Shown piece after piece: positions 33,484 to 43,037 of a DNA stretch of 64,000 nucleotides; within the stretch, counting starts at the first letter, position 1; every line of letters starts with the position of its first letter. Origin of the DNA: RGIG5299 sp045588575. Its GTDB lineage: Bacteria > Bacillota > Clostridia > Oscillospirales > RGIG5299. Position numbers and translations under genes: made by a program. The stretch covers positions 1 through 64,000 of the forward strand of contig JAZNEJ010000001.1 in the NCBI GenBank assembly GCA_045588575.1, read 5' to 3'. The notes under the pieces are model-generated. The model was not told the DNA's origin, did not search any database, and worked only from the letters and a program-made list of their open reading frames with translations.

Positions 33484-34617
33484 TTAAAAATTTTCCGTGG
33501 GGTTGTATTCCAAAATGGTTGCCGTAATTTTTATTTGTTTATTTTGTCTTGCCACAACTACTTCAACTTCATCTCCTACTTTACAGCCCGAAATTAAACT
33601 TTTTAACTGTGAAACGCTTTCAACAGCCTCGGAATTAAAGTTTACTATTCGGTCGCCGGTTTCAAACTCGCCCGAATCGCGAGTTATATAAACTCCGTAT
33701 GAAGAAACGCCGTAACGCATTGCAGTCATTGCGTCTTTTATTTCGAGAAACGATAAATTAAGCGTTGCTCTTCCTCTTACGTAACCGTATTCCGAAAGGT
33801 CTGCAAGCACCGTTTTTACTATATCAATCGGTATTGCAAAGCCCAAACCTTCAACGGAATTGCCAACATTTTTCGCATTTACAATGCCGACAAGACATCC
33901 CGAATCGTCGAAAAGCGCACCTCCCGAATTTCCCGGATTAACCGCCGCATCGGTTTGCAAAAGTACCATTTCTTCATCATCTATTTTAATCTTTCTGTCC
34001 AAAGCGCTTATAATGCCGCTTGAAACGCTTCCGCCGAGAGTTCCGAGAGGATTGCCTATTACTATTGCGGTCTGACCTTTTTTAAGATTTGCCGAAATGC
34101 CGAAAACCGCAGCGGGAAGCTCCCCGCTTGCTTCTATTTTTAAAAGAGCTATATCGGTTTTGTCATCGCCGCCGACGTAGTTTGCCTTATATTCGTTTCC
34201 GTCGGCAAGTATAATATTTATTTTGTTTGCATTTTCAACAACATGATAGCATGTTACTATATATCCGTCTTTGCCTATAATAACTCCGCTTCCCGCGCCG
34301 CTTTGAATGTAGTTTCCGTACCAACTGTCGTTTGTAACGGTTTCGGTTGTTATAACCACAACGCTTGCTTCCGTTTTTTCTACAACTTCTTCAACGGAAA
34401 GACCTTTTTCTTCGTTGCCCGTTGCGAGCGTTATCATAGATTCATAATTAAACTCGCCAACGCTTTTTTGAGCAAATTTAAAATTTCCGTTAAACATAAG
34501 CCCCGAAAAAAAGCCCACTATTCCCGAAATTGAGGCGCAAAGCAGTAAGCTCAAAACAAATACGCCTATTGATACCGAATAGCTTTTCTTCTCTTGATAA
34601 ACATATTCTTCATTCAT
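33484..34617 (-). CDS. HtrA/DegP-like membrane-anchored serine protease
   Basis: A 377-residue protein with a cytosolic N-terminus, one TM helix (~17-40), a trypsin-like domain and a C-terminal PDZ domain (~280-375). The catalytic triad is visible: His in TCYHVVEN, Asp in DKTDIALLK, Ser in NPGNSGGALF. The PDZ binding loop is YGVYITRD. This is the usual HtrA layout of Firmicutes, where it degrades misfolded exported proteins. Divergent from the C-S lyase-like gene; monocistronic. Confidence 0.93.
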   Translation of the reverse strand: MNEEYVYQEKKSYSVSIGVFVLSLLLCASISGIVGFFSGLMFNGNFKFAQKSVGEFNYESMITLATGNEEKGLSVEEVVEKTEASVVVITTETVTNDSWYGNYIQSGAGSGVIIGKDGYIVTCYHVVENANKINIILADGNEYKANYVGGDDKTDIALLKIEASGELPAAVFGISANLKKGQTAIVIGNPLGTLGGSVSSGIISALDRKIKIDDEEMVLLQTDAAVNPGNSGGALFDDSGCLVGIVNAKNVGNSVEGLGFAIPIDIVKTVLADLSEYGYVRGRATLNLSFLEIKDAMTAMRYGVSSYGVYITRDSGEFETGDRIVNFNSEAVESVSQLKSLISGCKVGDEVEVVVARQNKQIKITATILEYNPTENF

Positions 34618-34694
34618 AACCGTTCACCTCTCATATTTTATAAGACGATTATACGCCTATTTTTTTAATAATTTTTGTTTTATCTTATAAAAAC

Positions 34695-34723
34695 TTGTAA
34701 ATTTTAATTAAATATGTTAAAAT
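34695..34723 (+). promoter_or_regulatory. Promoter of the 34757-39515 gene cluster
   Basis: TTGTAA (34695-34700), 17-bp spacer, TAAAAT (34718-34723). Confidence 0.55.
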
Positions 34724-34756
34724 AATAAATAACATACTTGATTGGAATGTTTTTTA

Positions 34757-36004
34757 ATGACTGATATTGAATTACTTGAACTTGCAGACCGCGCCGAAGA
34801 ACGTGTTAAAGAACAGTTTAAAGCGCTTGACAAAATTGCATTTGCAAACCAAAAGCGTGTGCAAGACGCTTTTGAAAAGGCACGTGTTTCCGAAACGCAC
34901 TTTTTTGCAACCACCGGCTACGGATATAATGACCGCGGCCGAGAGGTTATTGATGAAATTTTCGCCGATATTTTCGGTTGTGAGGACGCTTTGGTTCGAA
35001 ATAATTTCATTTCGGGCACACACGCTCTTGCAACCGCCCTCTTTGGAGTTTTGCGTCCCGATGACGTAATGCTTTCGGTTACGGGCAAGCCTTACGACAC
35101 CTTAGACGAGGTTATAGGCATTGTTCCCTGCTCCGGCTCTCTTAAAGAATTTGGAATTAAATACGAGCAGCTCGATTTTATAAACGGTGAAATCGATTAT
35201 AGCGGCATCGAAGCCGCTTTAAAGCAAAAAAAGATTAAGGTTGTTTTCATTCAGCGTTCAAAGGGTTATTTAAACCGCAAAACGCTTTCCTCTGAGGAAA
35301 TAGGCAAAATTGTTAAAACCGTTAAGGAAATTTCTCCCGAAACCTTCGTTTTGGTTGATAACTGCTACGGCGAATTTTGTGAAACCAACGAGCCTTCTCA
35401 TTACGGCGCCGATCTCATTATAGGCTCGCTTATAAAAAATGCGGGCGGCGGAATGGCCGACAGCGGCGGATATATTGCAGGCAAAAAAGAGCTCGTTGAG
35501 CTTTGTGCCTACCGTCTTACCTCTCCCGGAATAGGCAAAGAAGCGGGCGCAACCTTCGGGCAGAACCGAAACATAATAAAGGGTCTTTTCTACGCTCCTC
35601 ACACCGTTAAAGAAAGCCTTAAAACCGCAATTTTTGCAGCATCTCTTTTTGAGCTTTTGGGTTTTAGCGTTAATCCGAAATCGGATGCAAAGCGTTTTGA
35701 TATTATTCAGGTAATAGAGCTTAAAGCAAAAGAAAAGCTCCTTGCCTTCTGCGAGGGAATTCAAAAGGGCTCTCCCATAGATTCCTACGTAACTCCGGAG
35801 GCTTGGGATATGCCCGGTTACAACGACCCCATCGTTATGGCGGCAGGCACCTTTACCTCAGGCGCCTCTATTGAGCTTTCGGCAGACGCTCCCGTTAAAG
35901 AACCCTTTAACGTATTTTTTCAAGGCGGTCTTACCTTTGAAAGCGGCAGACTCGGAATTATAAAAGCCGCTTTAGAGGTTTTAAAGACGGAGGAAAACAA
36001 ATGA
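34757..36004 (+). CDS. Methionine gamma-lyase-like PLP protein (PF06838 type)
   Basis: About 415 residues. Fold-type I PLP enzyme of the clostridial/bacillar YnbB type, often labelled aluminium resistance protein. It shows TTGYGYNDRGRE, NNFISGTHALATAL (PLP phosphate site), VDNCYGEFCE and the PLP Lys in GSLIKNAGGG. Biochemical function in this family is not settled; cystathionine or methionine lyase activity is predicted by homology. A TTG at 34742 extends the frame but ATG 34757 starts directly at the conserved N-terminus. Overlaps ruvC by 4 bases (ATGA). Confidence 0.88.
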   Translation: MTDIELLELADRAEERVKEQFKALDKIAFANQKRVQDAFEKARVSETHFFATTGYGYNDRGREVIDEIFADIFGCEDALVRNNFISGTHALATALFGVLRPDDVMLSVTGKPYDTLDEVIGIVPCSGSLKEFGIKYEQLDFINGEIDYSGIEAALKQKKIKVVFIQRSKGYLNRKTLSSEEIGKIVKTVKEISPETFVLVDNCYGEFCETNEPSHYGADLIIGSLIKNAGGGMADSGGYIAGKKELVELCAYRLTSPGIGKEAGATFGQNRNIIKGLFYAPHTVKESLKTAIFAASLFELLGFSVNPKSDAKRFDIIQVIELKAKEKLLAFCEGIQKGSPIDSYVTPEAWDMPGYNDPIVMAAGTFTSGASIELSADAPVKEPFNVFFQGGLTFESGRLGIIKAALEVLKTEENK

Positions 36005-36486
36005 TTATTTTAGGCATAGACCCCGGTTTTGCCACCGTTGGCTACGGCGTTATAAAATACGAGGGCAACAGCTTCACCGCTCTTGATTACGGCGTTGTTA
36101 CCACTCCCCCGAAAACCGAGCTTGCTTACCGTTTAAATCTCGTTTTCGAGGGCATTACCGAGCTTATAAAAAAATACAGGCCCGATGCAGTTTGTGTTGA
36201 AGAGCTTTTCTTTAACACAAATATAACCACGGGCATTGCGGTAGGCCACGCAAGAGGAGTTATTCTTCTTGCCGCCGAAAGATGCGGCGTTTCAATTTCG
36301 GAATACACGCCGTTGCAAATAAAACAGGCGGTTGTAGGCTACGGAAGAGCCGAAAAAAAGCAAGTTATGGAAATGACGAGAATTATTTTAAAGCTTGAAA
36401 AAATTCCGAGGCCCGACGATGCCGCCGATGCGCTTGCTTGCGCTGTTTGCCACGCTCACAGCTACAGCTCGAAACTTTTTAAATAA
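36001..36486 (+). CDS. ruvC: Holliday junction resolvase RuvC
   Basis: A 161-residue RNase H-fold nuclease that cuts four-way junctions. The acidic catalytic set is visible: Asp in GIDPGFATVGYG, Glu in VCVEELFF and Asp residues in PDDAADALA. Length is normal. First of the ruvC-ruvA-ruvB series; the start codon overlaps the preceding PLP-enzyme gene. Confidence 0.96.
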   Translation: MIILGIDPGFATVGYGVIKYEGNSFTALDYGVVTTPPKTELAYRLNLVFEGITELIKKYRPDAVCVEELFFNTNITTGIAVGHARGVILLAAERCGVSISEYTPLQIKQAVVGYGRAEKKQVMEMTRIILKLEKIPRPDDAADALACAVCHAHSYSSKLFK

Positions 36487-36501
36487 AAGGATGATGTTTT
36501 C

Positions 36502-37104
36502 GTGTATTACAGTTTTCACGGCAATCTTGTTTTAAAAGAGCCCACTTTTGCAGTTATAGAATGCAACGGCGTGGGTTACCGTTTAGGCATATCTCTTAAT
36601 ACCTTCAATAAGCTTTCCGACGTTGGCGACGACTGTTTGTTGTTCTCCTATCTCTCGGTTAAAGAAGACGCATTGGAGCTTTACGGCTTTTACGACCAAG
36701 GTGAGCTTAACGCCTTTAAGCAGCTTATTTCGGTAAGCGGAGTTGGTTGCAAGGTTGCCGTTTCAATTCTTTCGGAGCTTACCGCCGAGCAGTTTGCCAT
36801 CGCTCTTATGTCGGAGGATTATAAGGCTTTAACCCGTGCCTCAGGTGTCGGCGCAAAGCTTGCTCAAAGAATTATATTGGAGCTTAAAGATAAAATAAGC
36901 AAGGAAAACACCTCGGTTTCTTTCGATATTTCGGCAGTTTCCTCGGTAAAAGCGGGCGGAAATCTTTCCTCGGCAATTGAGGCGCTTTGCGTTTTGGGCT
37001 ACACCAAAAGCGATGCGGCATCTGCCGTTTCCAAAACCGGTTTTACCGACGAGGATTCGGTTGACCTCATAATTAAAAAAGCGCTCAAATTCCTCATGAG
37101 ATAA
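36502..37104 (+). CDS. ruvA: Holliday junction DNA helicase subunit RuvA
   Basis: A 200-residue protein with an N-terminal OB fold (YYSFHGNLVLKEPTFAVIECNGVGYRL), two helix-hairpin-helix motifs (SVSGVGCKVAVSIL and ASGVGAKLAQRIILELKDK) and a C-terminal three-helix domain that contacts RuvB. The start is GTG with AGGATG upstream. Binds the junction and recruits RuvB. Confidence 0.96.
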   Translation: MYYSFHGNLVLKEPTFAVIECNGVGYRLGISLNTFNKLSDVGDDCLLFSYLSVKEDALELYGFYDQGELNAFKQLISVSGVGCKVAVSILSELTAEQFAIALMSEDYKALTRASGVGAKLAQRIILELKDKISKENTSVSFDISAVSSVKAGGNLSSAIEALCVLGYTKSDAASAVSKTGFTDEDSVDLIIKKALKFLMR

Positions 37105-37117
37105 GGACGTGAATTAA

Positions 37118-38155
37118 GTGAACGATTTTGATTTCGAAGAAAGCAGATTGCTTTCAACCACCTTAGGTGAAGGCGAAAAGGAAGATGTTTCCTTACGTCC
37201 CAAGCATCTTGATGAATATATAGGTCAGAAAAAAGTTAAAGAGAATATGAAAATATTCATAGGAGCCGCTAAGAAAAGAGGAGAAACGCTCGACCACGTT
37301 TTACTTTACGGCCCTCCCGGCCTCGGCAAAACCACTTTAGCCGGTGTTATTGCCAACGAAATGGGTGTTTCAATAAGAATAACCAGCGGTCCCGCAATTG
37401 AAAAGCAGGGAGATTTGGCGGCGCTTCTCACTAATCTTCAAGACGGAGATATTCTCTTTATAGACGAAATTCACCGTCTTCCCAAGCAGGTCGAAGAGGT
37501 TTTATATCCCGCAATGGAGGATTATTCTCTTGATATTATAATCGGCAAAGGTCCTTCGGCAAGGTCAATTCGTCTTGACCTCCCGAAATTCACCTTAATC
37601 GGCGCAACAACCAGAGCAGGTCAGCTCACCGCTCCCCTTCGCGACCGTTTCGGCGTTAACGCAAGGCTTGAACTTTACGATGAAAACGAGCTTATGCAAA
37701 TTGCGCTTCGCTCGGCGGGAATTCTTTCAATTAAAATTGAAGAGGACGGCGCATTGGAAATTGCAAAGCGTTCAAGAGGCACTCCCAGAATAGTAAACCG
37801 TCTTTTAAAGCGCGTGCGCGATTTTGCCGACGTTATGGCAGACGGAATTATTGATAAAAAGGTTGCCGATATGGCTTTAAGACGTATGGAAATAGACGAA
37901 TTGGGGCTTGATAATATCGACCGCCGTATGCTTTCAACCATAATAACCGCATACAGAGGCGGTCCCGTCGGTCTCGAAACGCTCGCCGCAACAATCGGCG
38001 AAGAGGCCGTTTCTATTGAGGACGTCTACGAGCCTTATCTTCTTCAAATAGGATTCCTCGAAAGAACCCCCAGAGGTCGTTCGGCAACGCATCTTGCTTA
38101 TAAGCATCTCGGCATCCCCTTGCCCGCCGAAGAAAATAATCAATTATCTTTTTAA
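37118..38155 (+). CDS. ruvB: Holliday junction branch migration ATPase RuvB
   Basis: A 345-residue AAA+ motor. RPKHLDEYIGQ at the N-terminus, Walker A GPPGLGKTT near residue 67, Walker B LFIDEIHRLP, sensor GATTRAGQL, Arg finger region RDRFGV and the winged-helix C-terminus PRGRSATHLAYKHL. The start is GTG, 13 bases after ruvA. Drives branch migration with RuvA. Confidence 0.97.
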   Translation: MNDFDFEESRLLSTTLGEGEKEDVSLRPKHLDEYIGQKKVKENMKIFIGAAKKRGETLDHVLLYGPPGLGKTTLAGVIANEMGVSIRITSGPAIEKQGDLAALLTNLQDGDILFIDEIHRLPKQVEEVLYPAMEDYSLDIIIGKGPSARSIRLDLPKFTLIGATTRAGQLTAPLRDRFGVNARLELYDENELMQIALRSAGILSIKIEEDGALEIAKRSRGTPRIVNRLLKRVRDFADVMADGIIDKKVADMALRRMEIDELGLDNIDRRMLSTIITAYRGGPVGLETLAATIGEEAVSIEDVYEPYLLQIGFLERTPRGRSATHLAYKHLGIPLPAEENNQLSF

Positions 38156-38165
38156 GGAGGAAACT

Positions 38166-39515
38166 ATGGGAAAATTATTCGGAACAGACGGAATAAGAGG
38201 AGTTGCAAACGTTGATTTAACCGCCGAGCTTGCAATGAAAACCGCAAAAGCAGCCGCTTTCGTTTTAAATAAGCAGCTTAACAAAAAGGCAACCGTTTTA
38301 ATAGGAACCGACACCCGCATTTCTGCCGATATGTTAACCGACGCAATGGCAGCGGGCTTTACCTCTCTCGGCGCAGACGTTTTAAAAACGGGCATCGTTC
38401 CCACCCCTGCAATTCCAATTCTTTTAAAGCAGTTTAATGCCGACATAGGCGTTATGATTTCAGCATCGCACAACCCTGCAAAATATAACGGAATTAAAAT
38501 TTTCGACAAAAACGGCTTTAAGCTTCCCGATGCCGTTGAAAACGAAATTGAGGGTTATATATTTAACGGCGTTACCTGCGAAACCGAAAACGTGGGCAAG
38601 GTTACCGTTATTGAAAACGCCGCCGATTTCTACGTTGAAAAAATAAGAAGCTTTGGTCTTCCCACCTTCTCCAAAAAGTTTAAAATTGCGGTTGACTGCT
38701 CAAACGGTGCCGCATCGGTTACCGCCAAAAAGGTTTTTAAAGATATAAACGCCGACTTTGAATTTTTAAACACCGATTTCGACGGCTACAACATAAATAA
38801 GGATTGCGGTTCAATACACATAGACCTTCTCGGAAAAAAAGTGGCAGCCGAAGGTTATGACCTTGGCATTGCCTTTGACGGAGATGCCGACCGTTGTCTT
38901 CTTTGCGATGAAAAGGGCAGAATTATCGACGGCGACCGTCTTATTGCCGCCGTGGCTCTTTACTTAAAGCAGGAAGGCAAGTTAAACAAAAATAAAATTG
39001 CGGTAACAACTTTATCTAATATGGGTTTTTTACGCTATATGAAGGAAAACGGTGTTGGCGCTGAGCTTACAAACGTCGGCGACCGCTACGTTTTGGAAGC
39101 AATGAAGGCCGAAGGTCTTTCAATAGGCGGCGAGCAGTCGGGCCACATTATTTTGCTCGACAGAAACTCAACGGGCGACGGTGAGATGACCGCAATGGCA
39201 TTCCTTTGCGTTATTGCAAAAAGCAACCGCAAAGCAAGTGAATATTACGATGACGTTTCCTTCTTCCCGCAAATAAGCGTTAACATTAAGGCCGAAAAGG
39301 CGGTTAAAGACGCTTTGGTTAACAGTGCCGAGCTTAAAGAAGCCGCCGAAAAGGCTCGTGAAACGTTAAAGGATTCGGGCCGAGTTATAATTCGTCCCTC
39401 CGGAACCGAGCCCTTGGTTCGCATAATGGTCGAAGGCGAAGACAAAGAAACCGTTTTGAAAATAGCCGAAGACCTTAAAGAAGTTTCCGAGAATTTTATT
39501 AAAATAAGTAAGTAA
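38166..39515 (+). CDS. glmM: Phosphoglucosamine mutase
   Basis: A 449-residue phosphohexomutase converting glucosamine-6-P to glucosamine-1-P for UDP-GlcNAc synthesis. MGKLFGTDGIRG start, catalytic phosphoserine in SASHNPAKYNG, metal loop DGDADRCLL, sugar loop GGEQSGHI and phosphate-binding RPSGTEPLVRIM. The start ATG 38166 follows AAGGAGG; a longer frame opens inside ruvB and is not used. Likely co-transcribed with ruvB, only 10 bases upstream. Confidence 0.97.
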   Translation: MGKLFGTDGIRGVANVDLTAELAMKTAKAAAFVLNKQLNKKATVLIGTDTRISADMLTDAMAAGFTSLGADVLKTGIVPTPAIPILLKQFNADIGVMISASHNPAKYNGIKIFDKNGFKLPDAVENEIEGYIFNGVTCETENVGKVTVIENAADFYVEKIRSFGLPTFSKKFKIAVDCSNGAASVTAKKVFKDINADFEFLNTDFDGYNINKDCGSIHIDLLGKKVAAEGYDLGIAFDGDADRCLLCDEKGRIIDGDRLIAAVALYLKQEGKLNKNKIAVTTLSNMGFLRYMKENGVGAELTNVGDRYVLEAMKAEGLSIGGEQSGHIILLDRNSTGDGEMTAMAFLCVIAKSNRKASEYYDDVSFFPQISVNIKAEKAVKDALVNSAELKEAAEKARETLKDSGRVIIRPSGTEPLVRIMVEGEDKETVLKIAEDLKEVSENFIKISK

Positions 39516-39561
39516 TTAGATTATAAATAAATAAAAATTAAAGTTTTTTATTGAAAACCGA

Positions 39562-39590
39562 TTGACAAATCGCTTTTAAAAGAGTATAAT
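39562..39590 (+). promoter_or_regulatory. Consensus promoter of yceD-rpmF
   Basis: TTGACA (39562-39567), 17-bp spacer, TATAAT (39585-39590), both perfect. Confidence 0.88.
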
Positions 39591-39652
39591 ATCTCGGTAC
39601 ACTTTGGATACGTTATTTCGTCATCCCCAAAAACAACTTCGGAGGTTTTAAA

Positions 39653-40072
39653 ATGAGATATAATCTTCAACTCCTCAGAAGAAAAGGCGGAAACGATTTT
39701 GTAACGTTTTCCGTTGGCGATTTCGGAGACTACAAGCATTTTGAAAACGATTTTGTTCCCGAATTTCCGTTTGACGTTAAAGCAACCTTTAAGGAAGTGG
39801 GAAATACGGTTTTATTAAACCTTTCCTTTAACGTTACCTTAAATCTTGTTTGCGACAAATGCTTGGAACAGTTTTCGCAGGAATTTTCATTAAGTGAAGA
39901 TTTTACGGTGGAAAGCAAGGAAACAGAAAACGCCGAATGCGTTGTTGCCGTTAACGGCGGTGTTGAGCTTGACCCAATCGTTTGGGAAATGATGTGCTTG
40001 GCGCTACCCTACCGAAAAATTTGCAACGAAAATTGCAAAGGCATCAATCTTGAGTGTAATAAAGAAGAATAA
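39653..40072 (+). CDS. yceD: DUF177/YceD-family protein
   Basis: A 139-residue protein. The conserved core is VTLNLVCDKCLEQFSQEFSL, with a C-x2-C pair, and a second Cys pair occurs in CNENCKG near the C-terminus (YRKICNENCKGINLEC), together a likely zinc site. YceD homologues almost always precede rpmF and are linked to 23S rRNA accumulation and L32 expression. Same arrangement here, 35 bases before rpmF. Confidence 0.92.
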   Translation: MRYNLQLLRRKGGNDFVTFSVGDFGDYKHFENDFVPEFPFDVKATFKEVGNTVLLNLSFNVTLNLVCDKCLEQFSQEFSLSEDFTVESKETENAECVVAVNGGVELDPIVWEMMCLALPYRKICNENCKGINLECNKEE

Positions 40073-40107
40073 AAAAGATATCGTTTACCATAAAGGAGGA
40101 TTCTACA

Positions 40108-40311
40108 ATGGCAGTACCGAAGAAAAAAGTTTCAAAAGCAAGAAGAGATAAGAGACGTTCAAACGTTTGGAAGCTCGACACTCCCAATCTTATCGCATGT
40201 CCCCATTGTCATGAGCTTATAAAGCCGCACACCGTTTGCTCCGCTTGCGGTTTCTATGATGGCAAAGAGGTCATTAAAAAAGAAGCCGAGAAGGCAAGTT
40301 CAGCAGAATAA
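40108..40311 (+). CDS. rpmF: 50S ribosomal protein L32
   Basis: A 67-residue protein beginning MAVPKKKVSKARRDKRRSN with a zinc ribbon CPHC...CSAC. Strong ribosome site AAGGAGG. The C-terminal EVIKKEAEKASS tail is normal. The Cys4 form indicates the zinc-dependent paralogue. Confidence 0.97.
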   Translation: MAVPKKKVSKARRDKRRSNVWKLDTPNLIACPHCHELIKPHTVCSACGFYDGKEVIKKEAEKASSAE

Positions 40312-40320
40312 AAGCAGAGA

Positions 40321-40350
40321 AAGAGTTGTGTTTTATGCAACTCTTTTTTA
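40321..40350 (+). terminator. Terminator after rpmF
   Basis: AAGAGTTG/CAACTCTT stem with a 9-base loop and T-run. Confidence 0.8.
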
Positions 40351-40363
40351 ATTATGAAAAACA

Positions 40364-41674
40364 GTGAAAGAGGTGTTTAAAACGGCTAAGATAGTTTGCA
40401 TTAACAGAAAATCGCCCGCAAGAAAGCTGATAAAAGTCGGCGACGAGCTTATTTCTATAAATCAAAATCCCATTAAAGATATTTTGGATTATATGTATTA
40501 TTCCACCGACGCCGTTTTGGAAATTACCGTTAAACGTAATAACGAATATCTTTCTTTCACCGTTAAAAAAGAAGAATATGAGGATTTAGGTTTAGATTTC
40601 GACAGCTTTTTAATGGATAGCCAAAAAAGTTGCTCAAATAAATGCATTTTTTGCTTTATAGACCAAAATCCCAAGGGAATGCGCGATACTATTTACGTTA
40701 AAGACGACGATTTACGTCTTTCCTTTATGCACGGAAATTACATAACGCTTACAAATTTAAGCGAAAAAGACATAGACCGCATTATAAAATTAAGAATAAG
40801 CCCCATTAACGTTTCGGTTCACACCTTAAACGGAGAGCTTAGAAAAAAGATGCTCGGAAACCGTTTTGCCGATAAAATTTCAGAGAGAATGGAACGGCTT
40901 TCGGCTGCGGGAATTGAAATGAAGGCTCAAATTGTTCTTTGCCGCGGCATTAACGACGGCGACGAGCTTATTTATACCTTAAACGGCCTTAAAAAAATGT
41001 TCCCTGCCGTTTCAAGCGTTTCGGTTGTTCCCGTTGGACTCACCGACCACCGCGAAGGGCTTTTTGAGCTTGAAGCCTTTGATAAAAATTCAAGCGATGA
41101 AACTCTTAAAGCAGTTGAGGAATTCGGCAACGCTTGTCTTAATGAGCTTGGCACGCGTTTTGTTTATCCTGCCGACGAGTTTTACGTTAAAGCGGAAAAG
41201 GAATGTCCCGATGCCGATTTTTATGAGGATTTTTCACAGCTCGAAAACGGCGTAGGCCTTCTTTCGCTTTTCGAATCCGAAATTAAAGATGCATTGGCAA
41301 AAGGCAAATATAAGCGTCAGAAGCATAAGGTTTCCATTGCAACCGGCGTTGCCGCTTATAAAAATATTTGCAAAGCAGTTGCCGAAATTGAAAAAAGAGT
41401 ATATAATTTATCTTGTAACGTTTATGCAATTGAAAACGACTTTTTCGGAAAAAGCGTTACGGTTTCGGGTCTTGTTACCGCAACCGATATTATAAAACAG
41501 TTAAAGGGCCTTAATTTAGGAGATTATCTTTTAATTCCCTCCTCAATGCTCCGCTTCGAAGGCGACCTTTTCTTAGATTCTTTAACTCCCAAGGACGTTG
41601 AAAAAGAGCTTGGCGTTAAGGTGAGAATAGTCGGCTCCTCGGGCGAGGATTTCGTTAAGGCTGTTTTGAAATAA
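40364..41674 (+). CDS. DUF512 PDZ/radical SAM-like protein
   Basis: About 436 residues. It has an N-terminal PDZ-like domain (RKSPARKLIKVGDELISIN), then a Cys cluster CSNKCIFCFIDQNPKGMR (C-x3-C-x2-C, as in radical SAM enzymes) followed by YVKDDDLRLSFMHGNYITLTN. The C-terminal DUF512 domain includes KVSIATGVAAY. This family (TIGR03279-type) is conserved upstream of der in Clostridia; the substrate is unknown. The start is unsure: GTG 40364 or GTG 40373, neither with an ideal site. It is 15 bases before der. Confidence 0.88.
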   Translation: MKEVFKTAKIVCINRKSPARKLIKVGDELISINQNPIKDILDYMYYSTDAVLEITVKRNNEYLSFTVKKEEYEDLGLDFDSFLMDSQKSCSNKCIFCFIDQNPKGMRDTIYVKDDDLRLSFMHGNYITLTNLSEKDIDRIIKLRISPINVSVHTLNGELRKKMLGNRFADKISERMERLSAAGIEMKAQIVLCRGINDGDELIYTLNGLKKMFPAVSSVSVVPVGLTDHREGLFELEAFDKNSSDETLKAVEEFGNACLNELGTRFVYPADEFYVKAEKECPDADFYEDFSQLENGVGLLSLFESEIKDALAKGKYKRQKHKVSIATGVAAYKNICKAVAEIEKRVYNLSCNVYAIENDFFGKSVTVSGLVTATDIIKQLKGLNLGDYLLIPSSMLRFEGDLFLDSLTPKDVEKELGVKVRIVGSSGEDFVKAVLK

Positions 41675-41689
41675 AAAGAGGGGAAAATT

Positions 41690-43027
41690 ATGAAAAAACC
41701 CGTTATTGCAATTATAGGAAGACCAAACGTTGGCAAATCAACTTTATTTAATAAGCTTGTGGGAAAAAGAATTTCTATTGTGGACGACACCCCCGGTGTT
41801 ACCCGCGACCGTCTTTACGCCGAAGCCGAATGGTTAAACAAGCCCTTCATTCTTATCGATACGGGCGGCATAGAAAAAGATAACAACAATCCCATTCTCG
41901 CAAAAATGACACGTCAGACAGACATCGCTATTGATACGGCTGACGTTATAGTTATGCTCACCGACCTTACCGTTGGCGTTACCGCAGACGACTATGCGGT
42001 TGCTCAAAAATTAAAGAAAAGCAGAAAGCCCGTTGTCCTTTGCGTTAACAAGGTGGATTCCTTGGGAGAGGCTCCTGCCGAATTATATGAATTTTACAAT
42101 TTAGGTCTCGGCGAGCCTTTTGGAATTTCCTCGCTTCACGGCCATGGCACAGGAGACCTTTTAGACGAAATTTTTTCAAAGCTTCCCGAGCAGTTTTACA
42201 CCGAAGAAGCGGAAAACGACGAAACCGTTACCATTGCCGTTATCGGAAAGCCCAACGCAGGCAAATCGAGCCTTATAAACTACGTTTTAAACGAAGACAG
42301 AATGATTGTTTCCGATATTGCCGGAACAACCAGAGATGCCGTTGACAATTTAATTGAAACCCCTTGGGGAAAATTTAATCTTATCGATACGGCAGGCATA
42401 AGAAAGCAATCTAAAATTGAAGAAAATATTGAAAAATACAGCATTATAAGAGCATATTCGGCAATCGACCGTGCAGACGTTGCTATTTTAATGCTCGACG
42501 GCAAGGAAGGCGCAACCGAGCAGGACACTAAAATAATCGGTTATGCACACAATGCAGGAAAGGCAACCGTTATTGCCGTTAATAAATGGGATGCCGTTGA
42601 AAAAGACACCCACACTATAAATAAATATTTAAACGATATTAAAAGAACCTTTGCTTTTATGGACTACGCTCCCGTTGTTTTCATCTCGGCAAAAACAGGT
42701 CAGCGAGTTGATAAGCTTTTCGAAGCGGCTGCGGCGGCAGATTTGGAAAACAAGAAAAAGCTCACCACCGGTGTTTTAAACGATTTTCTTGCCGATGCTA
42801 TTGAAAGAACCGAGCCGCCTTCAGATAAAGGTAAGCGCTTGAAAATTTATTACATGACTCAAACGGGCGTCAGACCTCCGAGCTTTGCTTTCTTTGTAAA
42901 CGATAAGGAGCTTTTCCATTTTTCTTACCAACGTTATTTGGAAAACCGTTTAAGAGAGGTTTTTGGCTTTAAAGGCACTCCTATTGTCTTTACCATAAAG
43001 TCAAGAGGCGAAAATTTCAACGTGTGA
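41690..43027 (+). CDS. der: Ribosome biogenesis GTPase Der (EngA)
   Basis: A 445-residue protein with two tandem G domains: GRPNVGKST / DTGGI / NKVD and GKPNAGKSS / DTAGI / NKWD, followed by a KH-like domain ending in RGENFNV. It is essential for 50S maturation. It leads into plsY and gpsA, the usual order in Firmicutes. Confidence 0.97.
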   Translation: MKKPVIAIIGRPNVGKSTLFNKLVGKRISIVDDTPGVTRDRLYAEAEWLNKPFILIDTGGIEKDNNNPILAKMTRQTDIAIDTADVIVMLTDLTVGVTADDYAVAQKLKKSRKPVVLCVNKVDSLGEAPAELYEFYNLGLGEPFGISSLHGHGTGDLLDEIFSKLPEQFYTEEAENDETVTIAVIGKPNAGKSSLINYVLNEDRMIVSDIAGTTRDAVDNLIETPWGKFNLIDTAGIRKQSKIEENIEKYSIIRAYSAIDRADVAILMLDGKEGATEQDTKIIGYAHNAGKATVIAVNKWDAVEKDTHTINKYLNDIKRTFAFMDYAPVVFISAKTGQRVDKLFEAAAAADLENKKKLTTGVLNDFLADAIERTEPPSDKGKRLKIYYMTQTGVRPPSFAFFVNDKELFHFSYQRYLENRLREVFGFKGTPIVFTIKSRGENFNV

Positions 43028-43037
43028 GGCGTTTTAA